Positions 23,233 to 32,900 of a stretch of 64,000 nt of DNA are shown here, piece after piece (the first letter of the stretch is position 1; every line of letters begins with the position of its first letter). The stretch lies in contig JAJPKM010000023.1 in assembly GCA_021323735.1 (NCBI GenBank), positions 124,001-188,000 on the forward strand, given 5' to 3'. The position numbers were made by a program, and so were the translations under genes. This stretch comes from Gammaproteobacteria bacterium. GTDB taxonomy: Bacteria > Pseudomonadota > Gammaproteobacteria > Steroidobacterales > Steroidobacteraceae. The notes beneath the pieces are model-generated. The model ran no database searches. It was given only the letters and a program-made list of their open reading frames with translations, and had not been told where the DNA came from.

Positions 23233-24182
23233 CCCTGCGCGTGGTGTTCCTCGATCGCGCGTCGCTCAAGGCGAGCGTGCGTCCTTTGGCCTTTCCGGCC
23301 GAATACCTCGAGCACCCGAAAACCGACACCCATGACATCGTTGCGCGCCTGAACGGCGCGGATGTGGCCATCATCAACAAAGTGCCCATGCGCGCGGAGA
23401 CTTTAAGGCGGCTGCCGCAGCTCAAAATGATCGCCGTGGCCGCCACCGGCTACGATGTGGTGGATATTCCCTATTGCAAAGCGCACGGCATCGCGGTCGC
23501 GAACATCCGCAACTACGCCGTCCATACCGTACCCGAGCATACCTTTGCCATGATCCTGGCACTGCGGCGCAATCTCCTGCGCTACCGCCAGGACGTCGAA
23601 GCGGGAGTCTGGAACCGCTCGGAACAGTTCTGCTTCCTCACGCACGACATCGGCGACTTGCACGGCGCCACGCTCGGCATCATCGGCGAAGGGGCGATCG
23701 GCCAGAGTACCGCGGCGATAGGACGTGCCTTCGGCATGCGGGTGCTGTTCGCCGATCATCCGCCGCCCAAAATGCAGGGCGTCGAGTTCACCCCGCTCGA
23801 TACCGTGCTGGCGCAGTCGGATGTCATTTCCCTGCATTGCCCGCTGCTGGCCGAAACGCGCAATCTGATCGACATCCGCGCGTTTCGAAAGATGAAGCGC
23901 AATGCGCTCTTGATCAACACGGCGCGCGGCGGCCTGGTCGACGAAGCCGCCCTGATCCAGGCTCTCGATGAAGGCCTGATCGCGGGTGCCGGTTTCGACG
24001 TGCTGACCGTGGAGCCACCCCGGGACGGACATCCCTTGCTCGATCTCAAGCGCCCGAATTTCATCCTGACGCCGCATGTGGCGTGGGCATCCGACGGCGC
24101 CATGCAATTCCTCGCCGATCAGCTCATCGACAACATCGACGCCTGGGCGTCAGGCAAGCCGCAGCATCTCGTGACATCATAG
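23229..24182 (+). CDS. hprA: Hydroxypyruvate reductase / D-glycerate dehydrogenase
   Basis: A 317-residue D-2-hydroxyacid dehydrogenase reducing hydroxypyruvate to D-glycerate. MTLRVVFLDR matches the start of methylotroph HprA. Then come IRNYAVHTVPEH, the nucleotide-binding GIIGEGAIG, LINTARGGLVDEAAL with the catalytic Arg region, and TPHVAWAS with the catalytic His. The start is TTG at 23229, overlapping the sgaA stop as TTGA; a GTG at 23241 is possible but would remove conserved residues. It is the second gene of the sgaA-hprA-mtdA-fchA operon. Confidence 0.92.
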   Translation: MTLRVVFLDRASLKASVRPLAFPAEYLEHPKTDTHDIVARLNGADVAIINKVPMRAETLRRLPQLKMIAVAATGYDVVDIPYCKAHGIAVANIRNYAVHTVPEHTFAMILALRRNLLRYRQDVEAGVWNRSEQFCFLTHDIGDLHGATLGIIGEGAIGQSTAAIGRAFGMRVLFADHPPPKMQGVEFTPLDTVLAQSDVISLHCPLLAETRNLIDIRAFRKMKRNALLINTARGGLVDEAALIQALDEGLIAGAGFDVLTVEPPRDGHPLLDLKRPNFILTPHVAWASDGAMQFLADQLIDNIDAWASGKPQHLVTS

Positions 24183-24223
24183 CGGGCTCGAAGAAACCTA
24201 CCGCCCATCACCAGCGCCGATCA

Positions 24224-25087
24224 ATGAAAAAGCTGCTTTACCAATTCGACACGGACGCCCTGCCTTCGGTATTCGACAACGTCGTGGCCTACGACGGCGG
24301 CGCGGATCATGTGTCGGCGTATGGCGGCGTGACCGCCGGCAATGTCAGCGCCTTGGTGGAAGGCGCCATATTCACCCGCTCGCCCAAGGACAAGAAGAAT
24401 ACCGCGCTGTTCATCGGCGGCGGGAATCTGCTGCAAGGTGAAGCGGTGTTGGCGGCGATTCGCGCGAAATTCTTCGCAAAATTTCGCGTCTCGGTGATGT
24501 TCGACTGCAACGGCGCGAACACCACGGCGGCCGCGGCGGTGGCATGGCTTAGCAAAGGGCGGACGCTGGCCGGCAAGCGCGCCGTGGTGCTCGCCGGCTC
24601 CGGTCCCGTGGGACAGCGTGCCGCCGTGCTGCTGGCTCGCGAAGGTGCCCAGGTGGCGCTTACCGGCCGCAAGCGTGCCGGCGTGGATGCGGCCTGCGCG
24701 GGCATCAACGCCCGCTTCGGCATCGCGGTGGAAGGCATCGAGGCTTCGAGCAATACCGATCGCGCGGCCGCCATTGCCGGCGCGCAAATCGTGCTCGCGA
24801 CCGGTGCGTCGGGCGTGACGCTGCTGGAAGCGGGCCAGTGGCAGAACAGTCCCTCGCTCGAGCTGATTGCCGATGCCAATGCCTCGCCGCCGGCCGGGAT
24901 CGACGGCGTGGGCTTGAGCGATCGCGGCACCATCGCCCATGGCAAGACTTTATTCGGCGCGTTGGGCTTCGGCGCGCTGAAGCTGGCGCTGCATCGCGCC
25001 TGCATCGCACGCCTGTTCGAGCAGAACGATCTGGTGCTGGACGCCGACGAAATTTACGCCATCGCCAAGGGAATGGTTGCCGCATGA
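24224..25087 (+). CDS. mtdA: NADP-dependent methylene-H4F/methylene-H4MPT dehydrogenase
   Basis: A 287-residue enzyme oxidising or reducing methylene-tetrahydrofolate against methenyl-H4F with NADP(H). Recognisable MtdA text includes KKLLYQFDTDALPSVFD, VAYDGGADHVSAYG, the cofactor-binding VVLAGSGPVGQRAAVLLA and FGALKLALHRACIARLFE. The ATG at 24224 begins the homology; the reading frame is open further upstream into hprA but without family match. The stop overlaps fchA as ATGA. No H4MPT-pathway genes are visible here, so the H4F reaction is the likely one. Confidence 0.9.
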   Translation: MKKLLYQFDTDALPSVFDNVVAYDGGADHVSAYGGVTAGNVSALVEGAIFTRSPKDKKNTALFIGGGNLLQGEAVLAAIRAKFFAKFRVSVMFDCNGANTTAAAAVAWLSKGRTLAGKRAVVLAGSGPVGQRAAVLLAREGAQVALTGRKRAGVDAACAGINARFGIAVEGIEASSNTDRAAAIAGAQIVLATGASGVTLLEAGQWQNSPSLELIADANASPPAGIDGVGLSDRGTIAHGKTLFGALGFGALKLALHRACIARLFEQNDLVLDADEIYAIAKGMVAA

Positions 25088-25710
25088 TTACCGATCGCCC
25101 CGTCGATACGTTTCTCGATGAACTGGCGAGCAGCGCACCCACGCCCGGCGGCGGCAGTGCGGCGGCGATCATGGGCGCCATGGGGGCGGCACTCATCTCC
25201 ATGGTTTGCAACGTGACCCTGGGCAAGAAGGGGCACGAGTCCGTCGAGGCCGAGATGGCATCGGTGCGCGATGAATCCGAGAAACTACGCGCGCGCTTGA
25301 CGGCGATGGTCGCCGAGGATGTCACCGCGTTCGACGGGCTGATGACGGCATACCGGATGCCCAAGAACACGGACGAGGAAAAGACCCGGCGCGCCGCGGC
25401 GATTCAACTGAGCTTGCGCGCGGCGACCGAAGCGCCGCTGGCTTGCGCGCGCGCCTGTGCGCAGGTGGTGGCCCTGTCGAGGCGCGCGGCCGAGAAAGGC
25501 TATGCCGGTGTGGTCAGCGACGCCGGCGTGGGCGTGCTGGCCGCCCATTCGGCGCTGCGCAGCGCCGCGCTCAATGTGTACATCAATGCGCCTTCTCTCA
25601 AGGATCGGGTCTTCGCGGCCGCGGCGACCGCCGAATTGGAAAAGCTGGCCGCGGACTGCGCACGCGAAAGCGAAGCCGTGTTTGCGCTGGTACGCGGTCG
25701 CTTGGGTTAG
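25084..25710 (+). CDS. fchA: Methenyltetrahydrofolate cyclohydrolase
   Basis: A 208-residue protein of the cyclodeaminase/cyclohydrolase (FTCD_C) family, converting methenyl-H4F to 10-formyl-H4F. Nearly the whole N terminus reads as FchA: VDTFLDELASSAPTPGGGSAA, MGAALISMVCNVTLGKK, and MPKNTDEEK. VVSDAGVGVLAAHSALRSAALNV lies near the C terminus. Translation starts within the mtdA stop codon (ATGA). It is the last gene of the operon; the next gene converges from the other strand, so the mtk-ppc-mcl genes that follow in Methylorubrum are absent here. Confidence 0.92.
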   Translation: MITDRPVDTFLDELASSAPTPGGGSAAAIMGAMGAALISMVCNVTLGKKGHESVEAEMASVRDESEKLRARLTAMVAEDVTAFDGLMTAYRMPKNTDEEKTRRAAAIQLSLRAATEAPLACARACAQVVALSRRAAEKGYAGVVSDAGVGVLAAHSALRSAALNVYINAPSLKDRVFAAAATAELEKLAADCARESEAVFALVRGRLG

Positions 25711-25748
25711 CCGGCACTCCGCCTGTCGGTCCGATACGCGCTCGCCGG

Positions 25749-27161
25749 TCAGTGGACCGAGAAGCCCGTAGGTATGCCGCGGGCGATCGGGAAGGAGGTC
25801 AAGACTTCCGTCGTCGGAGATGCAAACCCATTGGCGGCCGCCGCGAATCGCATCACCGTCGGATCTCCCATCGAGGCTGCCGTACCGGATTCATACACGA
25901 ACAAATTTCCGGCGGCGTCAAAACCAAGATTGAGAATACCGACGAAACTAGGCAGCGCGGCCGTAGCGAGGGTGTTGATGGGAGTGCCCGTACCGACCGT
26001 CCCTCCCGCAAATTCCACAATGGTCGCGGGCAGACCGATATCCAATTCACCCGTCGCGGCTACATATATGTTTCCGGCAGGATCGAGGCTGAGTCCGGCA
26101 ATTTCTCGCCACGAAGAATTGGAATCTGCGGTGGATATCGCCCTTGCCAGTGTTCCACTGCCCGTCAGCGGATTGGTAAACACCTGAATCAGACCCACTT
26201 CGTTGATCGAGCAGATAATGTTCCCGTTCCCGTCGACAGCCAGTTCCGAGCACCCTCTGGGGTTTGCAGCGTCGCCAACTACAATGGTACGAATGGGCGC
26301 CGCATTGCCGTCGGCGCCGGGCGCGAACACAAGAATACTGTAGGTGTAGGTGGTCGCGCTGGTCGTAGTGTTCACGGTGGCGACGTAAATGGCTCCGGCG
26401 CCGTCAACGGCCAAGGTAGAACTTCCTATCGATCCCGGAATCATCAAGGTCCGGACCGGGATGGCCATTCCGTTCGCTCCCGGAGCAAACACCCGCACCT
26501 CGCTTTCCAGCGTCTGGGATGTTGGATTGGCTGCCAAGTAAATATATCCGGAAGAGTCCGTTGCCAGAGTGTAAAACTGCCCTTCCGAAACAGGGACCGT
26601 AATGGATACGGTGGGACTCACGGATCCGCCCGAGTTCGCGGCATACCCGATGATGCAGGCGTTTGTCGCGCCAGACTGTGTTATTCCCGTACCCAATACG
26701 TACGCGGTGGTTGTCGACGGCCCCGGACTGTTCGAGGGTAATGTCGGGCAATCCGAGAGAACGCAGTTTATCGCGATCCCAGTGACATTGGCGTTGCCGA
26801 CTGTTCCTACCTGATTGGACGAGCACACTTGTGGCGGAGAAGCAGGTGAAGTCTTCACTGTAACCTGGTAGCTCGTACCCGAGGTCAGTGGCGTTGAGAA
26901 GGTGAAGTTGCCGTCGGCGGGAACCGCAAGATCGTCAGCCATGTTGAGCTGGAGAACCAACCCGGCACCTACGAGACCCGAAACGCTCACGCTGATCGTG
27001 TATGTGGCAGCCGCTTTTCCTGTCCCGCTCGGGCCCGCGATTGCGCTCGCGCTTCCACCGCTACAACCGCCTCCGCACGCGGCAATTGAGGTTACAAGCA
27101 TTGCCGCCGCGATTCCCCGTACCCTACCTCGAATCGTCTGACTGCGCTTCGTCGGTTCCAT
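25749..27161 (-). CDS. NHL-repeat-like beta-propeller lipoprotein
   Basis: A 470-residue exported lipoprotein. The signal peptide ends in SIAAC, a good lipobox, followed by a Gly/Ser-rich linker. Residues about 50-140 resemble an immunoglobulin-like domain (YTISVSVSGLVGAGLVLQ). From about 150 onward, units of roughly 50-60 residues carry LAVDGAGAIYVA, LAVDGNGNIICS, LSLDPAGNIYVAA and LGFDAAGNLFVY, the pattern of NHL/SBBP-type propeller blades. I chose the ATG at 27161, which has GGAG upstream. The role is unknown. It converges on fchA. Confidence 0.8.
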   Translation of the reverse strand: MEPTKRSQTIRGRVRGIAAAMLVTSIAACGGGCSGGSASAIAGPSGTGKAAATYTISVSVSGLVGAGLVLQLNMADDLAVPADGNFTFSTPLTSGTSYQVTVKTSPASPPQVCSSNQVGTVGNANVTGIAINCVLSDCPTLPSNSPGPSTTTAYVLGTGITQSGATNACIIGYAANSGGSVSPTVSITVPVSEGQFYTLATDSSGYIYLAANPTSQTLESEVRVFAPGANGMAIPVRTLMIPGSIGSSTLAVDGAGAIYVATVNTTTSATTYTYSILVFAPGADGNAAPIRTIVVGDAANPRGCSELAVDGNGNIICSINEVGLIQVFTNPLTGSGTLARAISTADSNSSWREIAGLSLDPAGNIYVAATGELDIGLPATIVEFAGGTVGTGTPINTLATAALPSFVGILNLGFDAAGNLFVYESGTAASMGDPTVMRFAAAANGFASPTTEVLTSFPIARGIPTGFSVH

Positions 27162-27325
27162 TCGTGAAACTCTCCATGGCGGCAAACCCAACAACGCTCA
27201 CGTAAAGGTCATTTTCATTTGACTTGCTTAGGTGACTTGCGGATCGGCGTTTTTATTCCGTCATCAATGAACACCTTGGGGGTGTGCCGCGGGCGCGAAC
27301 CTTGTCTAACAAGCCTCCCGGGCAA

Positions 27326-27370
27326 TTGACACCCTTTTATTAAGCTGGTACCTTTATATAACAAGGTATC
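27326..27370 (+). promoter_or_regulatory. Promoter and operator-like dyad before padR-pspC
   Basis: A consensus -35 TTGACA (27326-27331) lies upstream of an imperfect dyad GGTACCTT-N8-AAGGTATC (27347-27370) that would cover the -10 region. The dyad ends 9 bases before the PadR start. This placement fits autorepression by the PadR protein; the spacing to a good -10 is not ideal. Confidence 0.55.
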
Positions 27371-27379
27371 TTTATACAT

Positions 27380-27709
27380 ATGCCGACCGACCAAAAATTT
27401 CTTCCGCTGCGCAAGGGTTTGCTGGAATTTCTCATTCTGCAGATCATTTCCGCGGACAAGGTGTATGTGGCGGACATGATGAAGCGCCTGCAGGACACGG
27501 ACTTCGCGACCCAGGAAGGCACGCTGTATCCCCTCTTGAGCAAGATGCGCCGCGAGGAGTTCGTGGACTATGAGTGGCAGGAGTCCGACTCCGGCCCACC
27601 CCGCAAGTACTACAAGCTGACCGCCAAGGGAAAATCGCAATTGGCGGAGTTCAAGAGTTATTGGGCTTACCTCAACACCACCATCAACCAACTAGGCCGC
27701 GGAACATGA
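27380..27709 (+). CDS. PadR-family transcriptional regulator
   Basis: A 109-residue winged-helix repressor of the short PadR subfamily: LRKGLLEFLILQIIS, MMKRLQDTDFATQEGTLYPLLSKM and YKLTAKGKSQLAEF are all family text. Such proteins often repress their own operon and release DNA on envelope or chemical stress. The stop overlaps the start of the PspC gene (ATGA), so both are translated together. An inverted repeat directly upstream is a likely operator. Confidence 0.92.
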   Translation: MPTDQKFLPLRKGLLEFLILQIISADKVYVADMMKRLQDTDFATQEGTLYPLLSKMRREEFVDYEWQESDSGPPRKYYKLTAKGKSQLAEFKSYWAYLNTTINQLGRGT

Positions 27710-28983
27710 ACACCGTCATCATCGTGAATCTCAACGGCAATGCCTTCCATCTCGAAGAGCCGGGTTTTCAGGCCTTACGAGCCTATCTGGAACGCGCCCA
27801 AGGGCAGCTGAGGGACAATCCCGACAAAGCCGAGATCATGGCGGACTTGGAGCAGGCCATCGCGGATAAGTGCGCTCATTTCCTACAGCCGCACAAGAAC
27901 GTCTTGACGGCGGCGGAAATCGAGGGCGTGCTGACGGAAATGGGACCGGTGCAAACCGGCGATGCGCTCGGCGGCGCGAGCGCATCGGAGCAGCCTCACA
28001 GCAGCGCCACTGGTCAGGCACCGGACGCGCCCAAGAGGCTGTATCAAATTCGGGAAGGCGCGATGCTGAGCGGCGTTTGCGCAGGTCTGGCGGCGTACTT
28101 CAATATCGACGTGACCATCGTTCGCATCCTGTTCGTGGCCCTGACCCTGCTCACCGGCGGCCTCTGGGTGCTGGCCTATGTGGTGATGATGCTGGTGATT
28201 CCCTTCGCCAATACCGCGGAAGAACATGCCGCCGCGGCAGGAGCACCTTTCAACGCGCAGGAAGTGATCGATCGCGCGAAGAAACACTACGGCGAGTTCA
28301 AGGACGGCAAGGAGTGGCGCCGCCACTGGCGTGAGCAGCGGCGTGAATGGCGCCAGCAACGGCGCGAATGGCGGCGCAAATGGCACGAAGGCGTGTATTG
28401 GTGGGGACACAATCTGCAGCGCAATGTGCACACCGTCAGCACCGGTGCAGGTGCCGGTGCGGGCTACGGCACCCACTTGGGAGCCACCCTGCTGATTCCA
28501 TTTCTCGCCATCTTGAATGCGCTGCTGTTCTGCCTATGGATTGCCGCCATCGTTTCGCTTGCGACCACCGGCGGGATCTTCGGCTGGGCGGTGGTTGGTT
28601 CACTTCCCCTGTGGGCAGCCATTTTGATACTGCTGTTCGTCTATCGAATCGTTGCACGGCCGCTGCGCCTTGCGCGCAGAGCCATTTATTTCAGCACCAC
28701 CGGCTATCACTATCTGTGGTTCGCCGCCTGGTATGAAATTCTGTCGGTGGGAGTTTTGATCGCGGTTTGCTGGTTCGCGTACGCCCACGTGCCGGCGGTG
28801 CATGACTTCTTTCAGCACCTTGCGCAAAACTGGTCCATCATGTGGAACAACGTCATCGATTCGTTCCGGCATCCCGCTTCCCATGCACCTGCTTCCCAGG
28901 CATCGGCCGACTCCTGGCTCGACGCCTGCTTGTCCGCGGCCGGCGCCGCAGCCAGCAGCGCGTTTCTGGCGCTGCGAGGGTAG
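27706..28983 (+). CDS. PspC-domain membrane protein
   Basis: A 425-residue inner-membrane protein. The N-terminal segment (about residues 1-75, NTVIIVNLNGNAFHLEE) is the conserved lead domain found with PadR partners. The PspC domain follows (RLYQIREGAMLSGVCAGLAAYFNID plus two hydrophobic stretches, about 105-165). Next is a strongly basic Arg/Trp repeat (RREWRQQRREWRRKW, about 208-225), then further membrane segments. PspC proteins take part in envelope-stress responses. With PadR it forms a two-gene operon closed by terminators. A basic amphipathic stretch beside the membrane may bind acidic lipid; that is inference. Confidence 0.87.
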   Translation: MNTVIIVNLNGNAFHLEEPGFQALRAYLERAQGQLRDNPDKAEIMADLEQAIADKCAHFLQPHKNVLTAAEIEGVLTEMGPVQTGDALGGASASEQPHSSATGQAPDAPKRLYQIREGAMLSGVCAGLAAYFNIDVTIVRILFVALTLLTGGLWVLAYVVMMLVIPFANTAEEHAAAAGAPFNAQEVIDRAKKHYGEFKDGKEWRRHWREQRREWRQQRREWRRKWHEGVYWWGHNLQRNVHTVSTGAGAGAGYGTHLGATLLIPFLAILNALLFCLWIAAIVSLATTGGIFGWAVVGSLPLWAAILILLFVYRIVARPLRLARRAIYFSTTGYHYLWFAAWYEILSVGVLIAVCWFAYAHVPAVHDFFQHLAQNWSIMWNNVIDSFRHPASHAPASQASADSWLDACLSAAGAAASSAFLALRG

Positions 28984-29048
28984 TGATATTCTGCTCCCCG
29001 ACAAATTCGCAGGAGCGAAATTTGGACGACCAAAGGTCGGCCCGCAGG

Positions 29049-29097
29049 GTGCCGGCCAGGGATTGGCCGGCACAAAAACGGCCGCAGGCCCGTTTTT
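29049..29097 (+). terminator. Tandem hairpin terminator after pspC
   Basis: A perfect 10-bp stem (29049-29058 with 29064-29073, loop GGGAT) is followed by a second hairpin whose arms are AAAAACGG (29074-29081) and CCGTTTTT (29090-29097). The flanking A and T runs make it potentially bidirectional. It separates pspC from the SDR-carboxylase genes. Confidence 0.75.
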
Positions 29098-29130
29098 CCA
29101 ATTGACAAGGCGAACAAAGGGAGCGAAGGA

Positions 29131-29940
29131 ATGTCCGGCAGATTGAACGGGAAGGTGGCCGTCATCACGGGGGCTACCAGCGGCATCGGCGAGGCCACTG
29201 CCCGCCGCTTCGTCGCCGAAGGGGCACGCGTAATCATTGCCGGCCGATCCGAAGAGCGCGGCCAGGCGCTGGCGCGCGAACTGAGGGAGCAGGCGTTCTT
29301 CCTGCGTGCCGATGTGATGCATGAGGCACAGGTTGCCGCGCTCATCGATGCGGCGGTCGCTCGGTACGGACAACTCGACTGCCTCTTCAACAACGCCGGC
29401 GCGGCGGCACCCGGTGAACTCGACTCCATTACCGAGGAGCAGTTCGACCATGGCATGAGACTGCTGGTCGGCAGCGTCATGTTCGGCATCAAGCATGCCG
29501 CGCGCGTCATGCAATCGCGCGGCGGCGCCATCATCAACAATTCGAGCGTCGCCGCGCATCGTCTGGGTCAGGGCGGAACGCTCTATTCCGCGGCGAAGGC
29601 GGCGGTGAGCCACATCACCCGCATCGCGGGCGCGAAACTCGGTCCCAACGGCATCAGGGTCAATGCCATATCGCCGGGCGCGATTGCCACACCCATATTC
29701 TGGGGAGGATCGGCGAAGGCGCAGACCTTGAGCGCCGAGGACAACGCACGAAAACTGGCCAAGCTGGAGGTCAACCTGGCACGCGCAACGCCCCTGCCGC
29801 GCTCAGGCACGGCCGACGACATAGCTCACGCCGCCGTGTTCCTCGCCAGCGACGAGGGCAGCTTCATCAACGCGCACGATCTCGTCGTCGATGGCGGACG
29901 GATCGCACAATTCTTCGAGCGTCAGCAACCGGGTACTTAG
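29131..29940 (+). CDS. Short-chain dehydrogenase/reductase (SDR)
   Basis: A 269-residue classical SDR. It has the cofactor motif TGATSGIG, the structural NNAG motif, a catalytic Ser in INNSSVAAH, YSAAK carrying the Tyr-Lys pair, and a C-terminal GG ending (VVDGGRIAQFF). It oxidises or reduces an alcohol/ketone with NAD(P)H. The gene lies 11 bases upstream of the acyl-CoA carboxylase gene and is probably cotranscribed, so its substrate may be an acyl-CoA-pathway intermediate. Confidence 0.9.
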   Translation: MSGRLNGKVAVITGATSGIGEATARRFVAEGARVIIAGRSEERGQALARELREQAFFLRADVMHEAQVAALIDAAVARYGQLDCLFNNAGAAAPGELDSITEEQFDHGMRLLVGSVMFGIKHAARVMQSRGGAIINNSSVAAHRLGQGGTLYSAAKAAVSHITRIAGAKLGPNGIRVNAISPGAIATPIFWGGSAKAQTLSAEDNARKLAKLEVNLARATPLPRSGTADDIAHAAVFLASDEGSFINAHDLVVDGGRIAQFFERQQPGT

Positions 29941-29951
29941 CGAAGCCTCGT

Positions 29952-32900
29952 ATGTTCAACCGGCTGCTCATCGCCAATCGCGGGGAAATCGCGATCCGGA
30001 TCGCGCGCACGGCCGCCGACCTCGGCATGCCCAGCGTCATGGTCTACGCGCCCGAAGACGCCAACTCGTTGCATCTCGACGCAGGCGACGCAGCGCTGGC
30101 CCTGACCGGTGAGGGGCCCGCGGCCTACTTGGATGGCCCCCAGATACTGCGCCTGGCGCTCGAAGCAGGCTGCGACGCCATTCATCCAGGCTATGGATTC
30201 CTCAGCGAGAATTCCGCTTTCGCCAGGCTATGCAACAATGCCGGCGTGGTTTTCGTGGGTCCTTCCCACGAAACCTTGGAGCAGCTGGGCGACAAGGTAC
30301 AGGCGCGAGCGCTGGCCAAGCGTGTCGGTGCACCGGTGTTGCCGGGATCGACGAGCGCGGTCACGCTCGAACAGGCGCAGCGCTTCCTCGCAGGCATGGC
30401 GCCGGGCGGGGCGGTCATGCTGAAGGCGCGCGCCGGGGGCGGCGGCCGCGGCATGCGCGAGGTGCGCAAGATCGAGGACCTGGCGTCCGCCTACGAACGC
30501 TGTCGCTCGGAAGCACTGCAGGCCTTCGGCGATGGCGAGCTTTACGTGGAACAGTTTTTCCCGCGCGCCCGCCATATCGAGGTGCAAATCCTCGGCGACG
30601 GTATCGATGTGGTGCATTTGTGGGACCGCGAATGCAGCGCACAGCGCCAGCGTCAAAAGCTCATCGAAGTCGCACCGGCCGGCATCGGCGGCAAGTTGCG
30701 CGCGGAATTGCTGGCGCTGGCGGTCGCACTGGCCAAATCGGTGAAGTACCGCGGCCTCGGTACCGTGGAATTTCTGGTCGATCAAAACCCGGGCAGCGCC
30801 ACCCCGTTCGCGTTCATCGAAGCCAACCCGCGCTTGCAAGTCGAACACACCGTGACCGAGGCCATCACTGGCCTTGATCTGGTTGGCATCCAGCTCAAAG
30901 TGGCTGCCGGCAACTCGCTCTCCGAGATGGGGCTGCAGCAACCTAAGATTCCCGCGCCGCGCGGAATCGCCGTTCAATCGCGCATCAATCTGGAGACCAT
31001 GCGCATCGACGGTACGGCCCGTCCCACCGCGGGCACCCTGTCGGTGTACGAACCGGCGTCGGGGCCCGGCATTCGGGTCGATGGCTTCGCGTTCACCGGC
31101 TATCGCACGACGGCGAAGTTCGATTCACTGTTGGCCAAGCTGATCGTCCACGTCGGCGAGGGAGGCTTGACCGCCGCCGCCCGCAAGGCCGAGCGCGCCT
31201 TATCGGAATTTCGCATCGTCGGCGCCGCGACGAATATCAACTTCCTGCGCGCGCTGCTCAAGCTGCCGGCCTTTGCCAAGGGCGAGATCCACACCGGATT
31301 CATTGAGGAACACGCGCAGGCGCTGTGCACGGCCGCGGTCGCACTGGCCCCGGCGGCGGAAGTGGCAACGGGCAGGTCGGGTGAGAGACCAGCGAGTCTG
31401 GATCCGCTGGCGGTGCTCGATCACGGCAGAGCAGGCAGCAACACGGGTGCCTACGCGCGCGACAGCGCATCGACCGCATCGATCGCATCGGCCGTGCTGG
31501 CCACATCGGTCGCACTGGACGCGCATCAAGAGGAAGGCACAACCTTGCTGCCATCCCCCCTGCAAGGCACCATCATCGACATTGCCGTTGCCGTGGGCAG
31601 CGCGGTACGCGCCGGCGATCCGGTGCTCATCATGGAGTCGATGAAGATGGAGCATGTGATCGCCGCGCCGATCAGCGGCGTGGTGCGCGCCTTGAACGTC
31701 GCGCGCGGCGATACGGTGCTCGAAGGGCACGCTCTGGCCTTCATCGAGTCAGCGGATATCGCCCTGGCCGCAGCGCCGAGCGAAGCCGAGGTCGATCTTG
31801 ATTTCATTCGGCCGGATCTTGCGGCGGTCATCGAACGCCATGGCGGTACCCTGGATGCACGGCGACCGGACGCGGTGGCACGGCGGCGCAAGACCGGGCA
31901 GCGCACCGCGCGAGAAAATGTCGACGACCTGCTCGATCCTGACTCCTTCATCGAATACGGCGGGTTGGCGGTGGCGGCGCGGCGCAAGCGCCATTCCCTG
32001 GAGAAGCTGATCGAAGAGACGCCGGCCGACGGCATGATCATGGGTTTGGGCCGGGTGAACGGCCAGCACTTCGGCGACGAGGCCGCCCGCTGCGCGGTGA
32101 TGGCCTATGACTACAGCGTGCTGGCCGGCACCCAAGGCGTCCACAACCACCGCAAGATGGATCGGCTCATCGAAGCGGCTGAACGCTGGCGCTTACCCAC
32201 GGTGTTTTTCTGCGAGGGCGGCGGCGGCCGGCCCGGCGACACCGAAGGCGGCGGCTATGTGCGGGGTTTTGAACTGTGGGCGCGGATGTCTGCCGTGGCG
32301 CCGCTGATCGGCATCACCTCGGGCCGTTGTTTCGCCGGCAATGCCTCCGTGCTCGGCTGCTGTGATGTCATCATTGCCACGCAGGGCTCGAACATCGGCA
32401 TGGGCGGACCGGCGATGATCGAAGGCGGCGGATTAGGTATTTTCCGGCCCGAAGAGATCGGACCGGTGGAGGTACAGCAACCCAATGGCGTCATCGACAT
32501 CCTTGCCGCGGACGAAGCGGACGCCGTCGCGCTCGCGAAAAAGTACCTCGCGTATTTTCAAGGACCGCTCCGCGCCTGGGACTGCGCCGATCAGCGGCTC
32601 TTGCGACGCGCTATTCCGGAGAACCGCGTGCGGGTCTATGACATGCGCCAATTGATCGAGACATTGGCGGACACCGGTTCCGTGCTGGAGCTGCGGCCAA
32701 AATTCGGGACGACCATGATCGCCGCGTTGCTGCGCATCGAGGGCCGGCCGATGGGCCTCATCGCCAACGATCCCAAGGTCTTGGGCGGCGCCATCGACTC
32801 GGATGGAGCGGACAAGGCCGCGCGCTTCCTACAGGTGTGCGAGGCCTTCGACATTCCCGTGCTGTCTCTCTCCGATACGCCCGGCATCATGGTGGGACCC

